From NCBI GenBank assembly GCA_038373865.1, contig JAXGGA010004447.1, forward strand, positions 1 to 64,000: a DNA stretch of 64,000 bases, read 5' to 3'. Made by a program: the position numbers and the translations under genes. Under the pieces are notes generated by a model. That model did not search any database and was not told the origin of the DNA. It saw only the letters and a list, made by a program, of their open reading frames with translations. The stretch is from Uloborus plumipes (Eukaryota > Arthropoda > Arachnida > Araneae > Uloboridae). Below are positions 50,401 to 60,640 of the stretch, in pieces (positions within the stretch are counted from its first letter, which is position 1; every line of letters begins with the position of its first letter).

Positions 50401-53400
50401 ACATCGCACTTTTTTTCTCTACATAATACGGCACGTATCTAAAATTAAAATAGGAATTTCTCCTTCATTTTTTTGTTTGAAAATTTATTGTGCGCCATAA
50501 TCTGTTATGTCCTTGTGCTTAGTTACGTACCCAAAGAATATGATAAAAACATTTTGCTGTTATCCTATTTAGTTTTTTTTTTTAAACCTTCTGAACTTTT
50601 TCGGCAAATGGATATGTTCCCTTTTGATAAATTGGTCCTCAATTGCAGTCAATGACGAAGAACCTCAAAAGAGGGCTTGTTAGTTATAATTTTTCATTAT
50701 ATCTCGCACGACGTAAACCAGCATAGATGAAGGAAAATCAAGTCTCACCCGTCCTAGGCGTTGTTGTCTCAGCCGAGCTGTTCGCAATCTTTCCATCATT
50801 GCTGGTGGCAGGTCCGCAGATTCGACGTCAGTGGTCTCGGGGGCCTCAGACGAAAACATATCGTCGTCAGGGATCGCAGGGTACATCTTGGCCTAGAACA
50901 TAGGACGTCAGAATTCAGTGATCGAAGTGAGGGGAAAGAATGAAAATAATGTTCATATTCACAACCTGACGTGATATTCATTTAAAGACTATCAAGGGGA
51001 ACCTACACCCTTCGAGTCACCGCTTTAGCTGCAACTCCGTTTATTGAAAGAGACTTGCTTGTGTAGTTTTAAAGTCCTCAATTACCCAACTCAAAAATCA
51101 GGAAGAAATTGCTTTCGAAAATGTTAACCTCACCATGTGTTCAAGCTGGCAATTTGGCTCGCAATAACGGCAATTTTGTAATTTTTTTAATATCGACTAA
51201 TTATGTTGACCAATTAATACTTTTGTATAATTACCATCCTTAATACTTTACAAGCTGCTTATTTTGACATAACAATTTCCGCAAGATCGTGTTCATGGAC
51301 CTTGGACAAATGGTGAGGTTAACATTTTCGAGAGCAATTTTCCCCTTATTTCTGAGTTGTGCACCTTAGGGCTTTGACTACGTACTACACTAGCAAGTAT
51401 CTTTCAATGTACCGAGTTGCAGCTAAATAGGTGACCCGAAGGGTCTAGGTTCCCCTTGTAAGGTGCTTTTAAACGCTTAAGTAATAAAATAGCTTTAAGC
51501 AATTAACAATGCGTCTAGCGCAAATCCAAAGTGTGAGTCAAAAAACTCATTAACTTCCTTCCTTTCCTCTCTTTATCTTGACGAAAGCTGACCTGAAACT
51601 GTGTTTAAGACTGATTTTAAGAAACTTCCGAGGGAGACTCGCAGAAACCTTCGTCTGAGCATATTGTAAGTTTATGACCAGAGTCTGACGCATTCCGGGC
51701 AATAAAAAACATATCTTGGCTAATAGTTATTTCAGAACAAGCATCTTTCAGTAGCATGTTACACCGAATTTTCTATAAACTCTGAGAGATAATTTATCTA
51801 TCGTCTCCTGGCTAATTTTTGTAGGCCTCTGTTTATGAGTAGACTTGTATTGATTGTGTTTCCGTAAGGTAAGTTTACGCCGACGAATGGCTGAAGAAGC
51901 ATTTTTCTTGTCAAAAAGCAAAAACTCTTTAAGTTAATTTTTAAACATGGTGTAAAACGAGCACAATTTTATAAAAAAAATCATCTCCCCCACCTTTACT
52001 GGATGAATGGCTTCGTATCTTACCATTGGTGGCATCCGTGGCATTAGGACTTCAGGTTCGTCAAGAGCATCGTCAGTGGACTCGGGGACAGCAGCAGAAA
52101 ATAATGGGTCATCGGCCATGGAAGGGTACATTTTGCCCTAAAATACGAAACGTCAGAATTCAGTAAAAGGTAAAGCTTTAAACTAAGTGTCCTTACAAAT
52201 TAAGTATAAGAATTCATTAATGAATTGGTTGAAGCAAAATAAATGCAAAAGTGACGACCAGCAACAGCCACTAAGCCCAGATAGGTTGGTTCTGATCAAT
52301 TTATAGTCCCCAATAAAGATGAATGGCCCATTTAAAGATACCTACTCCATTGCTCATTACAATATCTTCCGCTAAGCTGTTTCAAGTGCCCACAAGCCTA
52401 CTTAAGAAGTAATCTTTTCTAACCTCCTGGTTACGCTGAGACTTGAATAGCTTAAAACAATGACCCCTTGTCCTGCTTTCCATACAAATTCTAACCATTG
52501 ACGTCTTCCTTTCGATAAATTTAAACAACTGAATAGTATTCCCTTAGCCTCTCCTTTGCTCAAGACTATACATGTTAAGCACTCTAAGCCTAGAATCACA
52601 ATCTAATTTCGAATGCCCATTTACTAACCTTATAGCCCTCCTTTGAACCCATTCTAAATTAAAGAACGACAGTAGTAAGTACATGTTTCTAAACTTACTC
52701 TAGAGATGTCTTTGCAGAATTCTATTTTGAAAATATAACAAGTTATTATACTTATGTATATACAAAAATACCTTTCATGGTAATTTCTTTCATTAAAAAT
52801 TAAATGATGGCTTTAATAATAAACTGTAAGTTGCCGCCGCTGGTATGCTAAATTACTTTAGCTAACAGTTTGAAGGTAATCTCAGCTTAAATGCGAGACT
52901 CATCTGCCTCCAGCTTGGTAATTGACTATTCCAAACTGATGAGCTCATGCCAAGAAGTAAACTTGTTTCTCAATGTCATAACTGGCCGCCGGTATACGAG
53001 TAAAGGGCTTGCAGTATTTTTTTTAAAACTTGTTTCTATGTGCACAGTTCAACAAAGTAAAAAAAAAAACATACAAGTACTGTGACAAGTGTATATAAAA
53101 GTTACATTTACAGGTTGAGCCTTAAGAAAACCTTTCAAGAACTGTAATCATTTGCTGCTTTACCTGTCTTTGGAGCATATTCATCACGCCTGGCTTCGCG
53201 AAGCAGACAGTGACTGCCGAAAGCAACAACAAAACCTGTAAGAGATAAATATTGTTTCAGAAATATCCATTTTGAACACTCGGATGACTTGCAGCCTGAA
53301 GTTCACCTGTTTTTAAAATTCTTTTTTTTTTTTTTCGTTGGAAAACGGGTGTAAGCTTGAAACCGAACGCTTGATGCAAGATTTTGAAGTGAAATGTAGT

Positions 53401-56400
53401 AAATGTGGGGCAAAATGAAATAGAGGGGCAAAGGGAAATAGAGCCATTCCATAAAAAGTCAACCTCAGCCAAAGAAAAAAAAATATCAAAGTGAAAAAAG
53501 TATCAAAAAATTAATAAATAAATAAGTAAAAATCATACAACATAAGAAGTTAAAAAAATTTGAAAAAGTATTGTAATTATCACTGAGATTAGCCACAATA
53601 AATAATTTGTAGTGTGTCTACTGCTTGTTATTCGATGGTTACGTTAGTCACGTTACGTTAGTCACACTCCATCTTGAGTAAAAGTGACACTTAAGACTAA
53701 AAAAAATTAAGATTTAATAAATGTGTTTTATGTTTTTAAAAGCCAACTTTACACATTTTTCAAATATATCATTCAATTTTTAACACTTGCTTAACTTTGA
53801 GAAATGTTTGCCTCACAACATGAGCATTCATTTTCAGGGTTGCAAAAATGTTACGTTAGTCACGCTGCTATTTTGGTTGAAAAAATATCTACTGTCAGTA
53901 ATTTTGTTTTAAATTCTTAACAGAAATGATACATAGATACCATGTACATTGTAAATCCACCAGCATAACTAAAAATTATTTATTCTTTAAGCTACAAGCA
54001 AAAACAGTTACAAAATCAGCTCTGAATGTTACGTTAGTCACTATGGAATGACCTAATAGTAAAATACTTTTGCGGTTTGCTGTACTACTAAGTTTCTAAA
54101 CATATAAGTGTTTCCAGTTAAAATATAAATAGATTTAAAGATAAACGAAAAATATAATAAAAGTCATTTTCAAAACTTGATACACATATTGTAATATTCG
54201 TGGTTTAGCAAAAGGATTTTTTGTAATTATAAAATGATTAAGTTCCCATAATTACTACTTTAAGTATTAATTGAGGTCTACTGATTTCCTGTGCAGTACT
54301 AAATTTAGTTCATATTAAGCCTGTTTTGATTTTTAATGTTCAATGCAATTTGTTAAGTGCACGCTGGGTAAAGTGGAACATCGGTTTTCAATAAAACAGG
54401 AAGTATAGATAGTTAAAATATTTTCTTACTCTAAGCCCCCCCCCCCCCCAAGTACTCTATTTAATTATTTTTTTATTTTCATTGCAATTTCAGATTTCAG
54501 AGTATAGCAAACATTCAATTTTTAAATATCCATTCCTTATATTTACTATACTTTGTAAGTGTAGGAAAATGTATATTTTATAGGAATATTTATATAAGAT
54601 TCTTATTCTCACGTAGGGGGCAGAACTATTTGTTTTGTGAACTTTTCAAAATGAGCAAAATATAGTCAAATAAAAAAAAAATGCGGCAATGAGCTGCCCT
54701 ACACGAGATATTGCAAGCAGAAAGTGTTTTTGTTTGAATCGGACTACTACCTGAAGTTGGTATTTAAATTAAAGGAGGAGAGGAAAGACACAGACGAACC
54801 GGTAGATACACATTTCTCTGTCTCAAAAGTTTACTTCGTTTTCTTACCTTCTTCTTCGTTTTTTCAAGTTTTCATTATTCAATTACTAGTTCGTTAATAC
54901 ATTTTTGTCTGCCCCCTTCCCTTTAGTGATAAATTTTAACAATATACATCAATACGCTTTTTTTTTCCACTTTTTTTTTTTTTTTGGAAAAGTCGGCTAC
55001 AAACGAAATTTGTATCGTCGCTCATTTACTAAAGTATAAGTGTATGATACCGTACTAATTGACTGCTCTAGATTGATACATATCAGGTAATATTTTAACG
55101 GCCGAATAAAAATAATTAAAATTAAATCAAAGGTACCCGAATGGAATTAAAAGAAAGGAGCCATTTTTTTGGTTTCGAAGAAATGTGATGTTTGTTTTCC
55201 TAAAAGGGTTAGAATATAGGGTTAACGCACGATTCCTGGTAGAAGAATTATGCTTTAAAACGCGTTACACTGTAAGTACACTACTATTGCGGTGAAATGG
55301 TACTTACAGGGGCAGTGGGTGCCGATGGCAAATGTTATAAGATTTTTCAATGTTTTATCGCACAAAATTTGCAAATTACTACAAACACGTGTTTCAGGTT
55401 TAGAAGGAAGTTATTTTTGAATGCAACGAAGTGTGACCTTTAGGGTAAAAAGTCACTGAAGAAAAGCAACGCGGTGAAATAGAAAATAGAAGATAGTTTA
55501 GTAAAAATTGGAGATCGACAAAACAAGCAAGACAAAATGAAAGAAGAGGTTATCACTATTAGATGGTTCGATTTTAAAAAGTGGCGGCAGGTTAATTAAG
55601 GAAATGCACCATGACCGCATTGCTGCTTAGTCCGATATTATTTTGCTAAATCTGATAAAGAAGGAGAAGAAACTGAAATAGAAAAACAAAACATCAACAC
55701 TATAACCAACAAGTCTAATAAATAAATTGCTATTGAGAAAAAAAAAGAGAAACCAAAAAAACAATCCTCTCGCATTGTTAACGTAAGAAGCCAGTTAACG
55801 TAAAGAAATAGAAAACAAAACCAATTACGTATATAAAAATAGAAGCCCTAACTGCAGAAAAATAGGATATTGCAGTCCGATCGTTAACTAAAATCGACCT
55901 GTTCCTCAGAATGGGGTAAGCTTCCCAAAAATCAAAATCAGGCGATTTTAGGCGTTTTTTGATAATCTGATAAAAGTTGAAAGTAAAAAGTTCATGTTAC
56001 CAAAGCCCAATGGAGTTGAGAACTGATGTACCTACTTAACAGTTATTTTTTCCCATAATTTTGATTTGATGCTCTTTCTAGCGCAAATTTCAAAGAAGGC
56101 CGCGTCTATTCAATGCATGCAAACTTGCAAGTGCAATTAATTTTATGAGTTTCACAACAATTAAGAGGATGACTAGAATCTTTCAGAGAAAAGAGCGAAA
56201 ATTTATTAATAGGAGAAAACACCGCGTGAAACTGAAATCAATTCAGAACCTTAGCAACCTGAAAACTAACAACAGGAAAGAATGGTAAAAAAAAAACATA
56301 TTCTCAGTGTCAAAAGTTCTATTAAGAATATTTCCTTGATAATTTTACTTGCACAGGAAATGGTAAAACGTTATGGTGTAGTTATTTTTTTTATCATGGT

Positions 56401-56646
56401 GTAACCATCTACGAGTGATGTGTTACTGTACACCAGATATATCAGTAAAGTTACACCATATAGCAACGAAGGCAGCACTGCTGCTACCGTATTTAAGGAG
56501 TAAGATTACACAAAACATGTTTGCAGTTCACACTTTTTTCTCCCTCAGAAATAATATCTTGGACAGTAGAAGGTTGATGTAGAAAGTATTTTTTTCCTTC
56601 GTTTGGCAAAAAATAGAGAAGTCGGGGTACTCACCTGTGGGACCAT
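47169..56646 (-). CDS. Gene B: secreted cuticle protein with R&R chitin-binding domain (6 exons)
   Basis: Join, - strand: 56635-56646, 53164-53235, 52024-52137, 50749-50892, 49742-49786, 47169-47459. All junctions are phase 0 and GT-AG; the product is 225 residues. Order: MVPQ plus VLLLLSAVTVCFA signal peptide; acidic module GKMYPSMADDPLFSAAVPES; acidic/basic module AKMYPAIPDDDMFSSEAPET with RLRQQRLGR; linker; R&R domain with GSYTLSDPDGRYRKVDYVAD and GGFRAIV. It is the tandem paralogue of gene A with the same exon count and nearly the same exon lengths. The product should be exported and bind chitin. Introns hold a LINE tail, a mariner remnant and MITEs, several of them absent from gene A. 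The frame is intact, so it is likely functional. Confidence 0.92.
47656..48549 (+). mobile_element. Mariner element, decayed (894 bp)
   Basis: Ends share TGTATTTTAAGTAATGAGAA at left and the inverse at right, with TA at both boundaries (47654-47655, 48550-48551). It carries an internally deleted transposase. The aligned part of gene A intron 5 (near 16090) lacks it, so it inserted in gene B after the duplication. Confidence 0.85.
47990..48470 (+). pseudogene. Mariner transposase remnant (SETMAR-type), stop, deletion and frameshift
   Basis: Translates as VRNLLNTDLRLSVRLIAE, stop, LGMNKIVIHKIISKDLGMRK, ICDKLVMKVLTDVQKQ: the second HTH of mariner transposases. It then passes directly to QSPYSPYL and, after a frame change, DLLLFPKVKTASKRRRHGT and DFQGAHEAWKCRL, the end of the DDD domain. 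The catalytic middle with the first two Asp is missing. One in-frame TAG, one frameshift and the deletion make it dead. Confidence 0.88.
48550..49741 (-). other. Gene B intron 5, remainder
   Basis: Aligns in patches with gene A intron 5 (CTTAAACGGCTAAG, GGTGATCTTTTGCACTTAGT, CAATGATTTAA). It includes a G run near 48641, three tandem copies of TTTTGGTGCTGATATCAA near 49069-49115, and poly-T runs. No exon was seen. Confidence 0.6.
49742..49786 (-). CDS. Gene B exon 5: 15-residue linker
   Basis: 45 bp between TATTTCAG and GTGAGT, phase 0, encoding VQMRLSPVVQMRNFQ. It differs from gene A at only a few of 45 positions, including both adjacent splice motifs. Confidence 0.9.
50749..50892 (-). CDS. 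Gene B exon 4: acidic module 2 with basic tail
   Basis: 144 bp between TTCTAG and GTGAGA: AKMYPAIPDDDMFSSEAPET, TDVESADLPPAMMERLRTA, RLRQQRLGR. The C-terminal half is identical to gene A, while the N-terminal half differs. AKMYP...DD..FS...PETTD parallels exon 3 GKMYP...DD.LFS...PESTD. Confidence 0.92.
50992..51458. mobile_element. Foldback MITE with CAAGGGGAACCT ends
   Basis: Ends CAAGGGGAACCTACACCCTT and, inverted, GGGTCTAGGTTCCCCTTG, with TA on each side. The arms continue through GTCACC and AGCTGCAACTC, and TGTTAACCTCACCAT is inverted in the middle. Gene A intron 3 near 18740 reads straight across (empty site), so this insertion is specific to gene B. Confidence 0.82.
52024..52137 (-). 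CDS. Gene B exon 3: acidic module 1
   Basis: 114 bp, 38 codons, between ATTTTAG and GTAAGA: GKMYPSMADDPLFSAAVPES, TDDALDEPEVLMPRMPPM. Same position and reading as gene A exon 3, which has one extra Met codon near its end. Confidence 0.92.
52236..52690 (-). pseudogene. CR1/Jockey-type LINE 3' end, second copy
   Basis: Same family as the 4937-5480 copy (GTGACGACC at the 3' end, GCTTAAAACAATGACCCCTT, CAAGACTATACATGTTAAGC). The frame is broken at several points. It lies in gene B intron 2 and is absent from gene A. Confidence 0.78.
52800..53100 (+). repeat. Decayed hammerhead-like unit, single copy without U2
   Basis: Shares AGCTAACAGTTTGAAGGTAA, ATCTGCCTCCAGCT, TCCAAACTGATGAG and GGCCGCCGGTATA with the two units at 21001-21720. 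It lacks the U2 fragment and is not duplicated. It is the gene B counterpart and so shows the pre-insertion state. Confidence 0.65.
53164..53235 (-). CDS. Gene B exon 2: signal peptide
   Basis: 72 bp, 24 codons, between CTTACAG and GTAAAG: VLLLLSAVTVCFAKPGVM, NMLQRQ. With MVPQ it gives a 17-residue signal peptide likely cut after CFA. The hydrophobic core is identical to gene A. Confidence 0.93.
53443..54052. mobile_element. GTCATTCCATAG-ended element, copy in gene B intron 1
   Basis: Near-identical to 22908-23526, with the same four GTTACGTTAGTCAC motifs and CTATGGAATGAC at the right. The left end reads GCCATTCCATA. It sits at a similar distance upstream of exon 2 as in gene A, but flanks of the two copies do not align clearly. 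Confidence 0.75.
54053..56634 (-). other. Gene B intron 1, remainder
   Basis: AT-rich. Patches match 8,645-12,250, and 55,290-55,330 (CTTACAGGGGCAGTGGGTGC) matches gene A at 25,575-25,610. It has a C run at 54437-54449. No exon was identified. Confidence 0.55.
56635..56646 (-). CDS. Gene B exon 1: start codon exon (MVPQ)
   Basis: ATG GTC CCA CAG then GTGAGTAC, identical to gene A. The 5' UTR reads CACTTGACGAGCAAG before the ATG. It lies about 55 bp downstream of the TATA box. Confidence 0.88.
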
Positions 56647-56669
56647 CTTGCTCGTCAAGTGAAGTGAGA

Positions 56670-56810
56670 GTGATGCTCCAGACTCCCGCCATCCCCGCTT
56701 TTATATCGTCTGTCGGTCTCCAACAGGTCCTTTCCGATGAGCCAATCTCGTGGCTTCCGCCTCCCTCCCGCCAGGTAAACAAGGAGAACTACCTGTTTCA
56801 TTTCATAACC
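56670..56810 (-). promoter_or_regulatory. Gene B core promoter
   Basis: TATAAAAG at 56698-56705 (- strand), an initiator-like GCATCACTCTCAC about 30 bp downstream, an inverted CCAAT at 56742-56746 and a forkhead-like TGTTTAC at 56775-56781. Spacing and sequence match gene A, indicating shared regulation. Confidence 0.85.
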
Positions 56811-56999
56811 ACTTTTCTCACTTATAGATGATGATAAACGGTAGTTCCTTTAGATCAAATGCTTATTCCTCCGGCCCTCCCCATTTTGAGTTTCATTCAT
56901 TACCACATCGCAGCAGTATTCAAGCTTTGATGATTCGTATAACCGTTACGATTTCAAGGTCTATCAGCATCCCCTTCTCCGAAAAATGTATCTTAAAAC

Positions 57000-57399
57000 A
57001 GCGGTTCTTAACCTGGGAGAGCATAAAGGAATTTCAAGGGTATCGTGTATGTTTAAGGAAATAAAAAATTAAAAGTGAAACTAACTATAGTTTTGCACAA
57101 TTTTGTGATCGCAAGTAAGTGGTTTCAGCATTATCGTAAATTTTTGAAGTTGTTGAATTGTTTTCATCTTAATATCTCCGCGAATTTAGAGTTACATCTC
57201 TGAAATAAAGCATAAGAAAGGCAAAATATAGAGCAAGGCTTTGAAAGTAACTGAGGTGCGCTTTATCATATTTACGGATTAATATTAAGAATTAAAATAG
57301 TGCCGCCCTTCAGTTGATGCTGAGAAAGAGTGACTAATATTACGTGACAACTTCACCTAGATCTTGGATTATCTTAAGTTAATTTGTATTTATAGTTTA
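57000..57399. other. Intergenic, upstream of gene B
   Basis: AT-rich sequence without a recognisable gene; similarity to gene A upstream sequence ends near 57000. Confidence 0.5.
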
Positions 57400-58172
57400 C
57401 TAGCAGTACCCGCACGGCGATGCCCGTGCAGTAAATGCAAAGGAAGTCAACTGAAGAAATTTAAATTCACTCCAACCCTCTAAAGTAAAATTATTACATT
57501 CTTTTTTCAAATGTGCCCCACAACGTTTTAAATTCCACTAAAAGTCCTGTTTAAAGTTTCAAACACACAATTCGCCAAATAAATCAGAAGACAATAAGTA
57601 AGAGACAATTAATAAGTAAAATTATAAGTAATAAGAAGAGTAATTAATATCTCCTGTAAATGACTTAACCTCAGATTAGGTTAAGTCGTTTACAGGAGAT
57701 ATTAATTACTCAAATGTAGTCAATTTTCAGGGTTTAACTCTATACGCAAATTTAAACCACCATGTAATTTCAGGAACGAAAGTGCAGTTTGTCTGGAAAA
57801 TGGGACCTAGTGTTTCAGTTTTGCGTATAGAGTTAAGCCTTGAAAATTGAATAAATTTGAGTAATTAATATCTCCTGTTCTAATTAACGGAGAGAAACGT
57901 GCCAAAACTTTTCTTTTTCAGAAAAAAAAATATTTTCAACGATGTATGACTTAAGGAGGCGGGGGAAAGTTTTCCCCCTAAATTATGCCAGGTACACCAA
58001 AAAGGAGACTAATTAATTAATTTAAAAATAACTAATTCTAAATTTAGAATTCGGCGTTTGAGGTGCATTTTACTGGGATGCGTTCGAATTTTGCGCCAAA
58101 TTTCAGGTCTGTAGGTGCTGTAGGGGCTTCTAGCCATCGATTACAAACAAACAGAGCCCATCATCTTTATAT

Positions 58173-58204
<32 letters not shown>

Positions 58205-58219
58205 CTATATATATATAGA
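57400..58219 (-). mobile_element. Non-autonomous Helitron with internal palindromes
   Basis: On the - strand it starts TCTATATATATATAG and ends with hairpin GCACGG-GCATCG-CCGTGC, then GGGTACTGCTAG followed by T. This is the same terminal design as the 9100-10778 Helitron. The interior holds a 34-bp palindrome (57638-57671 with 57678-57711, one mismatch) and a second inverted pair with CTCTATACGCAA. No helicase frame. Confidence 0.78.
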
Positions 58220-59483
58220 TGGATTTCATGTGTCCTAATAATAATATATTCAAAACTAAGTGTGATGTGCAGCAATGTGGATTTTTTTGGGCGAACTTAT
58301 CTAGTATAAGTGGTGCGACATCAATATCGACATTAAAAAAAGGGGGGGGGGGTGTTCAATTCCACTGTAACAGATGTCTCATTTAGTGCTTTAACACCCT
58401 CCAAAGGCTCCAAACTTCCTAAAATCTTGTTCCATTGCATGCAATTTAGGAGGAACATGGACTCTACTTCTATAGTATGGCAATTAAATTTTGAAATTTT
58501 TCTAAAACAACATATTTTTTAATTCTTTGACTACGTAACGGACGTCTCTGACAAATGAGAAAATCTTTTTGGTCTTCAGGAAAACCTCAAAACTTTCTGA
58601 AACAGTACAAGCAAGAAATTTATTTGCAGTTTATTTCAAACAATCAGAGTATGATAAAAACATATGGCTGTACAAAATGTCAATGAATTATAAAAAAAGT
58701 GGGGTAAATGGTCCATTTGTATGAATACCCGTGGTAGTGGGGTGTGTTAGCTGAAAATTTTACCAAAATATTTCAAATCTGGCTAACACTCTGCCCTTTT
58801 GGATTCAGATATTACATAGGTAGATGAGTACATAAAGCCCGGGACACAATTTTTTCTGGTCTTCTAGCGGCGTTTATGGCGTAATCAAAATGGCTGCCAA
58901 ATTTTGGATGCGGCTCCATTTTCCCTGCATAACTCAATCATAATAACTATATCGTTAGTTATTATGATTCAGGATAAAACGTGTTTTCTAACGTTATATT
59001 TGAAAATATTAGTTACAATATAATACCAGAAATGTTTGCAAACTTTATTAGATTTTCTGATATTTTTCTTTCATTTTTTACGATATTTTGCTAAATAACT
59101 TGGAATTCGTAATATGAAACTAATAACGTGTTATACTTTCTTGTTGATCAAAATATTCTATTTCGAATGGTATGTATGACTTCTACTTTATCGTAAACAG
59201 TTTGCTGAAAATCTTCTAAAACAATGCAGCAGTGCAGAGCTAAGCGTTATGGCTGAAAGTAATCGAACGGCTTTGTAATTGTTTAAGTAACAGAAGAAAT
59301 TATCGTAATTTTTGATATGTACGTAAATAAATTCTATCTTTTTAGGGAGAAGTGTAAAAAAGATTTAAACAACTGGTGCAAGAATAAAAAAATAAAGGAA
59401 AACCCAATTCGAGAGTTCGCTGACATTTTTGAGATGTACATAGGTTTTTAAAGTCTTTTTACAAAATCTAAAAAAAATCTTAA
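58220..59483. other. Intergenic, no recognised feature
   Basis: AT-rich sequence with a G run near 58342 and no conserved frame in either direction. Confidence 0.45.
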
Positions 59484-59996
59484 CCCATTAATGCCTGACA
59501 TTTTTTTTCCAAAGATATTTTGTATACTGGTTACAAACAGTGTTTAATGGACAGGAAAAATAATTAAAGAAATATTATGTAAAAAATAATTGTTTTATTA
59601 AGGAAAGAAAAATCGACCTTTAGAAGTCACGATAGACCCCAGAGGGTACATACTTTTTTTACTAAAAATTTTTCCTGCCTACGATATAATGTTTAAAAAG
59701 ACATTTTATAAGAAGAAATAAAATCAGCAATTAACATAAACTGGGAAGCTGGGAATAACTTTGAAAACTTAGGTTTTTTTCTGGAGATTGTGAACGATGT
59801 CATTTTGGATAAAGATCATATTAAAACTGCTACAGACCACACTTTACAATGGTTATGTGCTGCAATCTTTTAATAACTAATTGAAACAATACCAAGGTAC
59901 TCATTGAACACTATTATTTGGTTGAAATGTTCATTTTGGGGAAATTCAGACCCTTTTTTGGACCGTCCCTAAAAAGGGACGCTAGGCATTAATGGG
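59484..59996. mobile_element. piggyBac-like MITE, family 2, copy 2
   Basis: Starts CCCATTAATGCCTGACATTT and ends AGGGACGCTAGGCATTAATGGG (in two parts), inverted relative to 33844-34354. TTAA is on the left (59480-59483) and TCAA, one change from TTAA, on the right. Confidence 0.8.
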
Positions 59997-59999
59997 TCA

Positions 60000-60640
60000 A
60001 AGTAGTCTGATGAATGCACTTTTGTAGACAAATTTTCTACAGATAACATTTTTTGAACCACTCATTTCTCGAAATCGATGAAAAATTATGCATTGGTAGC
60101 CTCAGAGGTGCACGCAGGGGGGGGGGGATTATGACGCTGGGGAGATTCTTTTTTCTTTTTTGTTTTTTTTGAAAACGAAGATATTGCTATAAAAATATTA
60201 AAATTTATTCAAATAGTAAGATACATGAATAACACATTTTTTGACGTACTCCTTTCAAAATTTAGTAGCCTTGTTTCTTTTGTGATGAAGACCACCTCAG
60301 ATATGCAGTGGCGTCAAAATCTGTTGCAGAAAAGGTTCAGACTGTTTGATTAAATTTTAATTTATCATGAAATCCTCTGCAACCTATAACTAGTACAGTT
60401 CTGTACGGTGAATGCGTGTGATAGTAATGAAAGGAGTGGGGTAGGGGGTGGGTGAAAAATGGATGAAGTAAAATATATTTTTTTTTTTTTTTTGGAAGAA
60501 TTTTGACCATTAAGAGTCGAAAACTGCCTTTTAAAAGCTACAAGTTCAAAAAACTTCCCATAAAGTGGCCCCCACCCAACGCCGTCCCCATCAGCTCTCG
60601 CTGACATCATTTGAAGACATAATTTTATTTTTTAGTTACT
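60000..60640. other. Intergenic, no recognised feature
   Basis: Contains a G run at 60117-60127 and poly-T tracts. No conserved frame. Confidence 0.4.

Noticed and set aside
56528..56782. Open frame on the - strand beginning MFTWREGG, similar to one at 27114-27299
   Set aside because: It reads through the promoter, TATA box and exon 1 of gene B in another frame. Similarity between the two is explained by the duplicated promoters.
58171..58217. (AT)n stretch as a CRISPR-like or satellite array
   Set aside because: Simple microsatellite at a Helitron 5' end. No spacer structure, and eukaryotic context.
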